From Burkholderia catarinensis (GTDB lineage Bacteria; Pseudomonadota; Gammaproteobacteria; Burkholderiales; Burkholderiaceae), in contig NZ_MDEQ02000002.1 in the NCBI RefSeq assembly GCF_001883705.2, forward strand, positions 248,001-312,000: DNA of 64,000 nucleotides, given 5' to 3'. The notes beneath the pieces were generated by a model. It did no database searches. It worked only from the letters and a program-made list of their open reading frames with translations, and was not told where the DNA came from. Shown here one piece after another: positions 44,964 through 54,334 of this stretch. A program made the position numbers and the translations under genes. Position 1 is the first letter of the stretch. Each line of letters starts with the position of its first letter.

Positions 44964-46112
44964 ATGGCGAGCATCTCGATGCGACGCGTGCAGAAAGCCT
45001 ATGGCGATCACGCGCCGGTCATTCGCGACGTCGATCTGGAGATCGGCGCGCACGAGTTCTGCGTGTTCCTCGGGCCGTCCGGATGCGGCAAGTCGACGTT
45101 GCTGCGCATGATCGCCGGTCTCGAGGACCTGAGCGCGGGCGAGCTGTCGATCGACGGCCGCCGCGTCGACGACGTGCCGGCCGCCGAGCGCGGCGTCGCG
45201 ATGGTATTCCAGAGCTACGCGCTGTTTCCGCACATGACGGTCTACGAGAACATGGCGTTCGGGCTGAAGCTCGCACGCGTGCCGAAGGCCGAGATCGACC
45301 GGAAGGTGCGCGATGCCGCGCGCATCCTGCAGCTCGACACGCTGCTCGAGCGCAAGCCGAAGGCGCTGTCGGGCGGCCAGCGGCAGCGCGTCGCGATCGG
45401 CCGCGCGATCGTGCGCGAGCCCGGCGTGTTCCTGTTCGACGAGCCGCTGTCGAATCTCGACGCGGCGCTGCGCGGCCAGACCCGCATCGAGATCGCGCGG
45501 CTGCACCGGCAGTTCGAACGCGCGAGCGTCGTCTACGTGACGCACGACCAGACCGAAGCGATGACACTCGCCGACAAGATCGTGCTGCTGCACGCCGGCG
45601 CGGATACCGCGCAGCACGGCAGCATCGCGCAGGTCGGCGCGCCGCTCGACCTCTACCACCATCCGGCCAGCCGCTTCGTCGCCGGCTTCATCGGCTCGCC
45701 GCGCATGAACTTCCTGCCGGCCGTCGTCACCGCGTGCAACGCACAGGGCACGACCGTCACAGTCGTGCCGTCCGGCGAGGTCTTCACGCTGCCGCGCGAC
45801 GGCTCCGCGCTCGCGGCCGGCGCGACCGTCACGCTCGGCATTCGGCCCGAACACCTGCTGCTCGGCGCCGCGCATGGCGCGACGACGCTGGCCCGCGACG
45901 TCGCGCTCGTCGAGCGCCTGGGCGAACAGACCTACGTGCACCTCGACCAGCCCGGCGGCACCTCGCTCATCGCGAAGGTGCCCGGCGACGCGCAGGTGCG
46001 CACCGGCGAGCGCGTGCACGTGCATGCGCCGGCCGCGGCCTGCCATCTCTTCAACGAAGACGGCCGCGCGGTGCCCGCGTGCGCCGACGTCCACGTCCAC
46101 CACTACGCATAA
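44964..46112 (+). CDS. sugar ABC transporter ATPase, MalK/UgpC type
   Basis: A 382-residue ATPase: Walker A LGPSGCGKSTLLRMIAGLED, Q-loop VFQSYALFPHMTVYENMAFG, signature LSGGQRQRVAIGRAIV, Walker B VFLFDEPLSNLD, and a C-terminal TOBE/OB regulatory region with GIRPEHLLLG. This is the shared ATPase type of CUT1 sugar importers. I start at the ATG 44964 (MASISMRRV) with GGAG eight bases upstream; the longer frame would overlap the operator. First gene of the operon. Confidence 0.9.
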   Translation: MASISMRRVQKAYGDHAPVIRDVDLEIGAHEFCVFLGPSGCGKSTLLRMIAGLEDLSAGELSIDGRRVDDVPAAERGVAMVFQSYALFPHMTVYENMAFGLKLARVPKAEIDRKVRDAARILQLDTLLERKPKALSGGQRQRVAIGRAIVREPGVFLFDEPLSNLDAALRGQTRIEIARLHRQFERASVVYVTHDQTEAMTLADKIVLLHAGADTAQHGSIAQVGAPLDLYHHPASRFVAGFIGSPRMNFLPAVVTACNAQGTTVTVVPSGEVFTLPRDGSALAAGATVTLGIRPEHLLLGAAHGATTLARDVALVERLGEQTYVHLDQPGGTSLIAKVPGDAQVRTGERVHVHAPAAACHLFNEDGRAVPACADVHVHHYA

Positions 46113-46121
46113 GGATCGGGC

Positions 46122-48113
46122 ATGCGCCTCGGAGTCTGTTATTACCCGGAACACTGGCCGGAATCGATGTGGGCCGACGATGCCCGCCGGATGAAAGCGC
46201 TCGGCATCGAGCAGGTTCGGATCGCCGAATTCGCGTGGAGCCGCATCGAGCCGTCGCCGGGCGAATACGACTGGGGCTGGCTCGACCGCGCGGTCGACGT
46301 GCTCGGCGCGGCCGGCCTCGAGATCGTGATGTGCACGCCGACCGCGACGCCGCCGAAATGGCTGGTCGACCGCCATCCGGACATCCTCGCGATCGGCGCG
46401 GACGGCCGGCCGCGCAAGTTCGGTTCGCGCCGCCACTACGACTTCTCGTCGCCGACCTATCTCGAAGTGTCGCGCCAGATCTGCACGGCGGTCGCCGAAC
46501 GCTACGGCCGCCACCCGGCCGTGCGCTACTGGCAGACCGACAACGAGCTGGGCTGCCACCAGACGGTGGTCAGCTATTCGCCGGCCGCGCTCGTGCGCTT
46601 TCGCGAATGGCTGAAGGCGCGCTACGGCACGATCGACGCGCTGAACCGCGCGTGGGGCACCGTGTTCTGGAGCATGGAATATCGGCATTTCGACGAAGTC
46701 GACGCGCCCGTCGGCACCGTGACCGAAGCGCACCCGTCGCATCGCCTCGACTACCGCCGCTTCGCGTCCGACGAGGTCGCGCGCTATCACCGGATGCAGG
46801 TCGACGTGATCCGCGCGCACTCGCCGGGCCGGCCCGTCGCGCACAACTTCATGCAGCTGTTCACCGAGTTCGACCACTACGAGGTCGCACGCGACCTCGA
46901 CATCGCGACCTGGGACAGCTATCCGCTCGGCGCGCTCGAGGAGCAGTGGTTCGCGCCCGACGTGAAGGCGCGCTGGCTGCGCACCGGCCATCCCGATTTC
47001 GCGTCGTTCAATCACGATCTCTATCGCGGCATGTCGAAGCTGCCGTTCTGGGTGATGGAGCAGCAGCCGGGGCCCGTGAACTGGGCGCAGTGGAACCCCG
47101 CGCCGCTGCCGGGCATGGTGCGCCTGTGGAGCTGGGAAGCGTTCGCGCACGGCGCCGGCTGCGTGTCGTACTTCCGCTGGCGGCAGGCGCCGTTCGCGCA
47201 GGAGCAGATGCATGCGGGCCTGCACACGCCGGACGACCGGCTCGACGAAGGCGGCCGCGAGGCGCAACGCGTTGCGCGCGAGATCGCGGCCGTGCACGAT
47301 GCCGGCGCGGCTTCCGACGCGGACGGCCCGGTGCGCGCATCCGTCGCGCTGGTCTTCGACTACGAGGCGAAGTGGCTGTTCGAGGTGCAGCCGCAAGGCG
47401 CCGATTTCCACTATCCGCGCTTCGCATTCGAGTATTACTCGGCGCTGCGCTCGCTCGGCCTGGACGTCGACGTGGTTTCCGCGCATGCGCCGCTCGACGG
47501 CTATCGCCTCGTCGTCGTGCCGCCGCTGCCTGTCGTGCCGGACGATTTCGCCACACGGCTCGCCGCATCGGGCGCGCATGCCGTGTTCGGGCCGCGCACC
47601 GGCTCGAAGACCGTCGACCTGCAGATCCCGCCGGCACTGCCGCCCGGCCCGCTCGCGTCGATCCTGCCGGTTCGCGTATGGCGCGTCGAGTCGCTGCGGC
47701 CGAACGTGACCGAGCGGATCGACGGCACGCTGCGCGACGGCGCGCCGCTCGCGGGCGATGCGCGCCACTGGCGCGACTTCGTCGAGCTGCACGACGACAC
47801 GCGCAGCGTCGTGCGCGCGCGCTTCGCCGACGGTCATCCGGCCTGCGTGTCGCACGGCGCGCTGCACTACTGGGCCGCGCTGTTCGACGACGCGACCACC
47901 ACGACACTGTTCGCCGACGTGGCGACCGAAGCGGGCCTCGCGCCGACGCCGCTCGGCGACGGCGTGCGTGTGAGCCGGCGCGGCGGCCTGACCTACGTAT
48001 TCAACTATGGCGACACGCCGCACACGATCGACGCGGCGCCGCCGTCCGCATTCGTGATCGGCGCCGCGCAGGTCGAGCCGCAAGGCGTCGCCGTGTACCG
48101 AAGCCGTTCGTAG
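46122..48113 (+). CDS. beta-galactosidase, glycoside hydrolase family 42
   Basis: A 663-residue GH42 enzyme. [20 protein letters not shown] opens the barrel; the acid/base is E142 in [12 protein letters not shown] and the nucleophile E313 in [15 protein letters not shown]. It is followed by the trimerisation domain ([40 protein letters not shown]) and a small C-terminal beta domain. There is no signal peptide, so galactosides are cleaved in the cytoplasm after uptake by the linked ABC system. It lies nine bases after the ATPase gene. Confidence 0.92.
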   Translation: MRLGVCYYPEHWPESMWADDARRMKALGIEQVRIAEFAWSRIEPSPGEYDWGWLDRAVDVLGAAGLEIVMCTPTATPPKWLVDRHPDILAIGADGRPRKFGSRRHYDFSSPTYLEVSRQICTAVAERYGRHPAVRYWQTDNELGCHQTVVSYSPAALVRFREWLKARYGTIDALNRAWGTVFWSMEYRHFDEVDAPVGTVTEAHPSHRLDYRRFASDEVARYHRMQVDVIRAHSPGRPVAHNFMQLFTEFDHYEVARDLDIATWDSYPLGALEEQWFAPDVKARWLRTGHPDFASFNHDLYRGMSKLPFWVMEQQPGPVNWAQWNPAPLPGMVRLWSWEAFAHGAGCVSYFRWRQAPFAQEQMHAGLHTPDDRLDEGGREAQRVAREIAAVHDAGAASDADGPVRASVALVFDYEAKWLFEVQPQGADFHYPRFAFEYYSALRSLGLDVDVVSAHAPLDGYRLVVVPPLPVVPDDFATRLAASGAHAVFGPRTGSKTVDLQIPPALPPGPLASILPVRVWRVESLRPNVTERIDGTLRDGAPLAGDARHWRDFVELHDDTRSVVRARFADGHPACVSHGALHYWAALFDDATTTTLFADVATEAGLAPTPLGDGVRVSRRGGLTYVFNYGDTPHTIDAAPPSAFVIGAAQVEPQGVAVYRSRS

Positions 48114-48176
48114 CAACCGCCACCGGCGCCACGACGCGCCGGTCACGCACAACGACACACAGGAATGGAGACACAG

Positions 48177-49436
48177 ATGACACATCGCCCCCTTCGCGTC
48201 GCCGCCCGGCTTGCGACGGCCGCCGCCATCGCGTTTGCTTCGCTCGGCGCTGCCGCGCCGGCGAGCGCCGGCACGCTGACGATCAACATCGCATTCAAGG
48301 GCGCCAGCCAGCGCGCGGTCTGGCAGTCGACGCTCGACGCATTCCGCAAGGCGCATCCCGACATCGACGTGAAAGCGACCTTCGTCGACGAGGAAGCGTA
48401 CAAGGTGCAGCTTCCCGCATGGCTCACGACCGTCGCGCCGGATGTGGTGAACTGGCACGCGGGCGAGCGGATGGCGTACTACGCGAAGCGCGGGCTGTTC
48501 GAGGACCTGAGCGGCGACTGGACGAAGAACGGCTGGGGCGCGATGTATGCGTCGACGCGCGATGCGTCGTCGTACAACGGCAAGCAGTACGCGGCGCCGA
48601 CCGTCTACTACTCGTGGGGGCTGTTCTACCGCAAGGACCTGTTCCGCAAGGTCGGCATCGCCGACGAACCGAAGACGTGGGACCAGTTTCTCGACGCGTG
48701 CAAGAAGCTGAAGGCGGCCGGCATCACGCCGGTCGCGATCGGCGGCCGCGACGCGTGGACGCTCGCCGGCTGGTTCGACTATCTCGACCTGCGCCTGAAC
48801 GGCAACGCGTTCCACCAGCAGTTGATGGCCGGCGACGTGCCGTACACCGATCCGCGCGTGAAGAAGGTCTACACGACGTGGAAATCGCTGATCGATGCCG
48901 GCTACTTCATCGACAACGCACTGTCCTACGATCTCGACGGCGCGCAGCCGTTCCTGTTCCAGGGCAAGGCCGCGATGATGCTGATGGGCACCTTCATCGC
49001 GGCGGGCTTTCCGCCCAACATGAAACAGGAAATGGGCTACTACCGCTTCCCGATCATCGACCCGAAGGTGCCGACCGCCGAGGACGGCCCGGTCGAATCG
49101 CTGCATATCCCGACGAAGGCGAAGAACAAGGCCGACGCGCACACGTTCCTCGCGTTCGTCGAAACACCCGAGATGGGCGCGAAGCTCGCGGAAGGCCTCG
49201 GCTCGCTGTCGGCCAACAGCAAGTCGCCCGAGCCGGCCGATCCGGTCTCGCGCATCGGCTTCCGGATCCTCGCCGACACGAAGGGCGGCGTCGCGCAGTT
49301 CTACGACCGCGACATGACGAAGGAAATGGCCGACGAAGGGATGAAGGGCATGCAGCAGTTCCTCGCGAATCCCGCGCAACTCGATACGGTGCTCGCACAG
49401 CTCGAACAGACCCGCAAGCGGATCTACAAGAAGTGA
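48177..49436 (+). CDS. extracellular solute-binding protein for (galacto)oligosaccharides, MalE-like
   Basis: A 419-residue CUT1 binding protein. Signal peptide residues 1-29 (AIAFASLGAAAPASA-GTL). Mature features: LTINIAFKGASQRAVWQSTL, PDVVNWHAGERMAYYAKRGL, GLFYRKDLFRKVGIADEPKT, QPFLFQGKAAMMLMGTFIAA. The ATG at 48177 has GGAG six bases upstream and is preferred to the ATG four codons earlier, which has no spacing for a site. It supplies sugar to the two permeases that follow. Confidence 0.88.
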   Translation: MTHRPLRVAARLATAAAIAFASLGAAAPASAGTLTINIAFKGASQRAVWQSTLDAFRKAHPDIDVKATFVDEEAYKVQLPAWLTTVAPDVVNWHAGERMAYYAKRGLFEDLSGDWTKNGWGAMYASTRDASSYNGKQYAAPTVYYSWGLFYRKDLFRKVGIADEPKTWDQFLDACKKLKAAGITPVAIGGRDAWTLAGWFDYLDLRLNGNAFHQQLMAGDVPYTDPRVKKVYTTWKSLIDAGYFIDNALSYDLDGAQPFLFQGKAAMMLMGTFIAAGFPPNMKQEMGYYRFPIIDPKVPTAEDGPVESLHIPTKAKNKADAHTFLAFVETPEMGAKLAEGLGSLSANSKSPEPADPVSRIGFRILADTKGGVAQFYDRDMTKEMADEGMKGMQQFLANPAQLDTVLAQLEQTRKRIYKK

Positions 49437-49491
49437 GCGCATGACCCAAACCGGCGGCCCCGCGCCGCCGCGCCCGTTCAGGAGGCTTGCC

Positions 49492-50421
49492 GTGTCCAGT
49501 CCGACCACGTCCACCTCGCCGCCGCCGCGCGGCGCATCTGCTGCCGCGCTGCCCGCGCGCCGCCCGTCGCCCGCCGTGCGGCGGCAGCGGCGCGCCGCGT
49601 GGCTCTTTCTCGCGCCGGCCTGCGCGATGGTTGCCGTCTATGTGATCTGGCCGATCCTGTCGACGCTGTGGCTGAGCCTGTACAACTGGGACGGGATGAC
49701 CGAACGCACCTTCGTCGGTCTCGCGAACTACGTCGAACTGCTGCATGCGCCGACGTTCTACACGGCGCTGCGCAACAACGTGATCTGGCTCGCGCTCTTC
49801 ATGCTCGCGCCGCCGCTCGGCCTCGCGCTCGCGCTGTACCTGAACCAGGCGGTCGGCGGCATCCGGCTCGTGAAGTCGCTGTTCTTCGCGCCGTTCGTGC
49901 TGTCCGGCGTGGTCGTCGGCCTGATCTTCTCGTGGTTCTACGATCCGACCTTCGGGCTGCTCGCGCTGATCGCCGGGCACGGCATCCCGGTGCTCGGCAA
50001 CGCGCGCTATGCGACGTTCGGCATCGTGTTCGCCGCGCTGTGGCCGCAAACCGCGTACTGCATGATCCTGTACCTGACCGGCCTCACGTCGGTCAACCCG
50101 GAACAGATCGAAGCCGCGCGGATGGAAGGCGCGCGCGGCTTCGCGCTGCTGTGGCACGTCGTGCTGCCGCAACTGCGGCCGACCACCTTCATGGCGATCG
50201 TCGTCACGGTGATCGGCGCGCTGCGCAGCTTCGACCTGATCTCGGTGATGACGAGCGGCGGCCCGTTCGAGAGCTCGACCGTGCTCGCGTATTACATGTA
50301 CGACCAGGCGATCAAGTACTACCGGCTCGGCTATTCCGCGTCGATCGCGGTCGTGCTGTTCGCGATCATGCTCGTCTACATCGTGTTCCAGTTGCGCCGC
50401 CTGCTGCGCAACGAGCAGTGA
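49492..50421 (+). CDS. sugar ABC transporter permease, MalF type
   Basis: A 309-residue permease with six predicted helices and the EAA loop EAARMEGARGFALLWHVVLP that docks on the ATPase. The N-terminal ~30 residues are Ser/Pro/Arg-rich and precede the first helix (AWLFLAPACAMVAVYVIWPI). An ATG at 49441 gives 17 more residues, but the GTG at 49492 has a full AGGAGG six bases upstream, so I choose GTG. Pairs with the permease at 50439-51290. Confidence 0.87.
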   Translation: MSSPTTSTSPPPRGASAAALPARRPSPAVRRQRRAAWLFLAPACAMVAVYVIWPILSTLWLSLYNWDGMTERTFVGLANYVELLHAPTFYTALRNNVIWLALFMLAPPLGLALALYLNQAVGGIRLVKSLFFAPFVLSGVVVGLIFSWFYDPTFGLLALIAGHGIPVLGNARYATFGIVFAALWPQTAYCMILYLTGLTSVNPEQIEAARMEGARGFALLWHVVLPQLRPTTFMAIVVTVIGALRSFDLISVMTSGGPFESSTVLAYYMYDQAIKYYRLGYSASIAVVLFAIMLVYIVFQLRRLLRNEQ

Positions 50422-50438
50422 CTTACCGGGGAATCCTC

Positions 50439-51290
50439 ATGTTTCCGACTCCCGTTGCCCAATGGAAGCCCGTCTCGCGCCGGCTGTACAAGCTGTCGCT
50501 GCCCGTCGCGCTCTTGATCTGGCTGCTGCCGATGATCGCCGTGTTCGTCACGTCGGTGCGCTCGACCGAGGAACTGGTCGAAGGCCACTACTGGGGCTGG
50601 CCGCGGCACTTCTCGATGATCGAGAACTATCGCGACGCGCTGACGACGTCGCCGATGCTGCATTACTTCTGGAACAGCGTGCAGATCACGGTACCGGCCG
50701 TGCTCGGCTCGATCGCGCTCGCGGCGATGGCCGGCTTCGCGCTCGCGACCTACCGGTTTCGCGGCAATGCGGCGCTGTTCGGCACGTTCGTCGCCGGCAA
50801 CTTCGTGCCGGTGCAGGTGTTGATGATCCCGGTGCGCGACCTGTCGCTCAGGCTCGGCGTGTTCAATACCGTCGAAGCGCTGATCCTGTTCCACGTCGCG
50901 TTCCAGACCGGCTTCTGCACGCTGTTCCTGCGCAACTTCATCAAGCAGTTGCCGTTCGAGCTGATCGAGGCCGCGCGCATCGAGGGCGCGGGCGAATGGA
51001 CGGTGTTCTGGCGGATCGTGCTGCCGCTGATCCGGCCCGCGCTCGCGGCGCTCGCGATCCTCGTGTTCACGTTCGTGTGGAACGACTACTTCTGGGCGCT
51101 GTGCCTCACGCAAGGCGACGAAGCCGCGCCGATCACGGCGGGCGTCGCGGCGCTGAAGGGGCAATGGACGACGTCGTGGAACCTCGTGTCGGCCGGGTCG
51201 ATCCTCGCCGCGCTGCCGTCCGTCGCGATGTTCTTCGCGATGCAGAAGCATTTCGTCGCGGGGCTCACGTTCGGCGCGACCAAAGGCTGA
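50439..51290 (+). CDS. sugar ABC transporter permease, MalG type
   Basis: A 283-residue permease, six helices, EAA loop EAARIEGAGEWTVFWRIVLP, and the periplasmic SVRSTEELVEGHYWG segment after helix 1. Last gene of the operon. ATG at 50439 with GGGGA upstream, 17 bases after the MalF-type stop. A strong terminator follows. Confidence 0.9.
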   Translation: MFPTPVAQWKPVSRRLYKLSLPVALLIWLLPMIAVFVTSVRSTEELVEGHYWGWPRHFSMIENYRDALTTSPMLHYFWNSVQITVPAVLGSIALAAMAGFALATYRFRGNAALFGTFVAGNFVPVQVLMIPVRDLSLRLGVFNTVEALILFHVAFQTGFCTLFLRNFIKQLPFELIEAARIEGAGEWTVFWRIVLPLIRPALAALAILVFTFVWNDYFWALCLTQGDEAAPITAGVAALKGQWTTSWNLVSAGSILAALPSVAMFFAMQKHFVAGLTFGATKG

Positions 51291-51338
51291 ACGCGCGCGG
51301 CCCGCGGATTCGTATCTCCCCCTCCGCATCGTGAGGTT

Positions 51339-51361
51339 GCCCGCTTCGGCGGGCTTTTTTT
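51339..51361 (+). terminator. intrinsic terminator of the galactoside operon
   Basis: GCCCGC-TTCG-GCGGGC with a stable tetraloop followed by seven T residues, 49 bases after the MalG-type stop. Confidence 0.92.
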
Positions 51362-51413
51362 ATTCTTTGCGGTGCCAGCCTGTTCCGTGGCCGGTGTCAG
51401 TCGTCCCTGCGGA

Positions 51414-52871
51414 TCACGGTTGGCGTTTGCCGCGACCACCAGTCGGTTTGCCTGCTGGTTTGCCAGCCGGTTTGCCTGACCCCGCACCCGGCTTGCCGGC
51501 AGGCTTGCTGCGTGGCTTCTGCGCGCTGAACGGGCTACCGATGGTGTAGTCCGGACCTTTACCGGCGGCGGTCGCGCGCTGTGCCACAGGCTTGTGCTTG
51601 CTTTCGCCGCTTTGCGCACGCGGCTTCTTGCCGGGCACTTGCTTGGCGACCGGCGCAGCTTGCGGCACTTTGGGCTTCTTCGGCTTTTTGGGTTTCTTGA
51701 TGATCTCGCCCGTCGCGCTGGTTTCCGGCACGCGGTGCTCGGCTTCGAAACCCGGCTCTTCTTCACGGCGCAGCGTCTGCCGGATCAGCGCTTCGATCGC
51801 GGCCAGTTGCGGCGCTTCATCGGCACACACCAGGGACACCGCCACGCCGCTCGCGCCCGCGCGGCCGGTACGGCCGATACGGTGCACATAGTCTTGCGCG
51901 ACGATCGGCAGATCAACGTTGATCACCAGCGGCAGGTCGTCGATATCCAGCCCGCGCGCGGCCACGTCGGTGGCGACCAGCATCTGTACTTCACGCGTCT
52001 TGAAGCGCTCCAGCGCACGCAGGCGCGCGGGTTGCGGTTTGTCGCCGTGGATGGTGTCGACCGCATAGCCCGCTTCATCCAGCATGGCCGCCAGGTATTC
52101 CACGCCATTGCGGGTCTTGACGAACACCAGCGCGTGCTCCCAGTTGTTCTCGGCCACCAGGTGCATGAAGAGGTCGGGCTTGTTCCTTTTATCCACCGGC
52201 ACCACCCACTGCTTGATCTTGCTGGCCGTGGCATTGGGCGGGCTGACGCTGATATCGACCGGGTTGCGCAGAATGCCCGCCGCCATCGTGCGGATCTCGT
52301 CGGTAAACGTCGCGGAGAACAGCAGGGTCTGGCGCTGAGCGGGCAACGCGGCAAAGACGGCGTCGAGTTCGCGCGCAAAGCCCAGATCGAGCATGCGGTC
52401 CGCTTCATCCAGCACCAGCGTTTGTACTTGATCGAACTGCACGGCGTTCTGGCGATTGAGATCCAGCAAACGGCCCGGCGTGGCAACGAGCACGTCCACG
52501 CCCTTGCGCAGCTTCATCATCTGCGGGTTGATGCTGACCCCGCCGTAGGCGGCGAGGAATCGCAAATCGAGGCCTTTGCCGTACGCGACAAAGCTCTGCA
52601 GCACCTGCTCAGCCAGCTCACGCGTGGGCACCAGCACCAGGACGCGCGCGCGGTTGCTGGACACCGCCGGCCCGTGTTGCACCAGCCGTTGCAACAGCGG
52701 CAGCGCAAAACCCGCCGTTTTGCCGGTACCGGTCTGTGCCGCAGCCATGACGTCCTTGCCGCTGAGCACGACAGGAATCGCCTTGGCCTGCACCGGCGTA
52801 GGTGTCTGGTAATTGAGGTCCTGCACATTACGCAGCAAGGGATCGATCAGGCCAAGCGAGGCAAAGGACAT
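51414..52871 (-). CDS. rhlE: DEAD-box RNA helicase RhlE
   Basis: A 485-residue DEAD-box helicase. Motifs in order: Q motif SFASLGLIDPLLRNV..PTPVQ, I AAAQTGTGKT, Ia PTRELAEQV, II LDEADRML (here DEAD within VLDEADRMLDLG), III LFSATFTDE, IV LVFVKTR, V ATDVAARGLDIDDL, VI HRIGRTGRAG. The C-terminal 110 residues are a basic tail rich in KKPKKPK and GKPAGKP repeats, which bind RNA non-specifically. Codon use is less GC-biased than the neighbours. It acts in ribosome maturation and mRNA decay. ATG at 52869-52871. Confidence 0.93.
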   Translation of the reverse strand: MSFASLGLIDPLLRNVQDLNYQTPTPVQAKAIPVVLSGKDVMAAAQTGTGKTAGFALPLLQRLVQHGPAVSSNRARVLVLVPTRELAEQVLQSFVAYGKGLDLRFLAAYGGVSINPQMMKLRKGVDVLVATPGRLLDLNRQNAVQFDQVQTLVLDEADRMLDLGFARELDAVFAALPAQRQTLLFSATFTDEIRTMAAGILRNPVDISVSPPNATASKIKQWVVPVDKRNKPDLFMHLVAENNWEHALVFVKTRNGVEYLAAMLDEAGYAVDTIHGDKPQPARLRALERFKTREVQMLVATDVAARGLDIDDLPLVINVDLPIVAQDYVHRIGRTGRAGASGVAVSLVCADEAPQLAAIEALIRQTLRREEEPGFEAEHRVPETSATGEIIKKPKKPKKPKVPQAAPVAKQVPGKKPRAQSGESKHKPVAQRATAAGKGPDYTIGSPFSAQKPRSKPAGKPGAGSGKPAGKPAGKPTGGRGKRQP

Positions 52872-53345
52872 GGACGTATTCCGGACTAAAACCGCAATTC
52901 TAGCGGTTACCGCGCTGATTGCACCGCGCACATCAATGGTCGAAAAGATCGACGTCGATCGCCATTGAAAAACTTAGCGGTGCCGAGCGCCGCACCGGCA
53001 AGCCGTGCTGCGAGACACCGATGAGCCGCACTGCCGCCAGCGCCAGCCCCGATTGCATCGGCAGCAAACGCTGCCGGTGGCCGCGCAACCCGCCACGCGC
53101 GCACCTGCATCGCCACCCACTGAGCGAAATAAGGCCGGAGTCCTGCCAGACCCTCCTTGATCGGATCTGTCGCGATAACGAAAATCGGGAAAAGTCGAGG
53201 CGACGCGAACAGGAATGCTTATTTCCCAGGATCGTGGAACCGCTGGGCGACTGAACCATGCCGACCACCGGCGGCCTGCGCCGCGCGCCTCCCCGGCCAG
53301 CCGCGAAGAACCCTCGTGGTCCGGTCTCGACTACGTCCCGCCCGC
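52872..53345. other. intergenic region without a supported gene
   Basis: About 470 bases between rhlE and the GlcC-like regulator. Short frames on both strands (for example 52919-53254) have no family features or good starts. It is divergent-independent: both neighbours are transcribed leftwards, so it should hold the rhlE promoter near 52872-52960. Confidence 0.45.
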
Positions 53346-54116
53346 TCAGGTCCACCCTTCGAGCCGCAACGTCGAGCGCACGAGCCGCTGTTCCTCCTGC
53401 TCGATTTCGCGCAGATAGTCGACGCACTGGCGGATGTGTTCGCTCGCGGCCTTGCGTGCCTGGTCGGGCAGCCGCCCCGTGACCGCGTTGTAGAGCCGCG
53501 CATGCTGGCGGTCGATCTGCTTCTTCAGCGGCTCGCGGTGATAGAGGTTGTTCACCGAAGCGAACACCGAACTGAGCAGCAGGTCGGTCAGCGACTGCAG
53601 CGTGTTGACGAGCACGGGGTTATGCGACGCCTCGCAGATCGCGAGATGGAACGCGTGATCGAGCTTCGCGCGCGCGGCGGGGTCGAGATCCTGTGCATCG
53701 GCCGCCGTCATTTCCTCGTAGCGGCGCCGGATCAGGATGAAATCAGCCGGCGTGCCGCGCAGCGCGGCGAGCCGCGCGGCCTCGGCCTCGAGCATCCCGC
53801 GCACCTCGAACAGGTCGTACAGCGTGCGCGGCTGCGAGCCGAGCAGATGCATCATCGGCGTGATCTCGCGCTGCGGGGTCAGGCTCGCGACGAACGAACC
53901 CTTGCCGTGCATCGTGTCGATGATCCCGCGCGCGTGCAGCAGCTTCATCCCTTCGCGCACGGCCGTGCGCGACACGCCGAGCTTCTCGGTCAGCCGCCGT
54001 TCGGACGGCAGCGCCTGCCCGGCCTTCAGCACGCCGTCGACGATCAGCTTCTCGATCCGCTCGGCGACGACATCGGCCACGCGCCGCGCCGGCCCCTCTC
54101 GATCCTGCATTTCCAT
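53346..54116 (-). CDS. FadR/GntR-family regulator of the glycolate operon (GlcC-like)
   Basis: A 256-residue GntR protein with FCD domain: HTH GQALPSERRLTEKLGVSRTA, VREGMKLLHARGIIDTMHGK, then LYDLFEVRGMLEAEAARLAA, KLDHAFHLAICEASHNPVLV and RQHARLYNAVTGRLPDQARK with the metal-site Asp and histidines. Sequence plan and divergence from glcD identify it as the GlcC-type regulator of glycolate oxidation, which usually activates on glycolate. ATG at 54114-54116; an ATG two codons later is possible. Its start codon overlaps one of two matching operators. Confidence 0.87.
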   Translation of the reverse strand: MEMQDREGPARRVADVVAERIEKLIVDGVLKAGQALPSERRLTEKLGVSRTAVREGMKLLHARGIIDTMHGKGSFVASLTPQREITPMMHLLGSQPRTLYDLFEVRGMLEAEAARLAALRGTPADFILIRRRYEEMTAADAQDLDPAARAKLDHAFHLAICEASHNPVLVNTLQSLTDLLLSSVFASVNNLYHREPLKKQIDRQHARLYNAVTGRLPDQARKAASEHIRQCVDYLREIEQEEQRLVRSTLRLEGWT

Positions 54117-54118
54117 AC

Positions 54119-54129
54119 TGGTATGACCA
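54119..54129. promoter_or_regulatory. GlcC-like operator, site 1
   Basis: TGGT-ATG-ACCA, four-base inverted repeat with three-base spacer in the context ACTGGTATGACCAC, immediately before the regulator start. It suggests autoregulation. Confidence 0.75.
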
Positions 54130-54224
54130 CTTTGGACGGATGTCTGCGATTTTCGCACAAAGCCTTGTTGTCGTTGGCTTTTACCGGTCCCGATCGAACG
54201 CCTGAGCAGTGCCATCCCAAAAAC

Positions 54225-54235
54225 TGGTACGACCA
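54225..54235. promoter_or_regulatory. GlcC-like operator, site 2
   Basis: TGGT-ACG-ACCA in the context ACTGGTACGACCAC, 13 of 14 bases identical to site 1, 106 bases away and 100 bases before glcD. It is the probable control site of the glc operon. Confidence 0.78.
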
Positions 54236-54334
54236 CCCCGAAGACGTCTGGACACGCGTGCCCGGCCCGCCAAGAATCCCTCCATTCCGGCGTGTCGCGC
54301 ATCGCGCGGCCGCCCGCATGGTGGAGACAAACCG

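Noticed and set aside
45083-49444. Long plus-strand frame across ATPase, GH42 and binding protein
   Set aside because: Shifted shadow of three real genes, Arg-rich with no recognisable domain.
44943-49514. Very long open frame (1523 codons) antisense to the galactoside operon
   Set aside because: Arg/Ala/His-rich shadow produced by high-GC codon bias; no domains, no ribosome site, and the plus strand encodes well-recognised genes throughout.
51420-51500. DNA repeats suggesting a mobile element
   Set aside because: They encode the GKPAG repeats of the RhlE tail.
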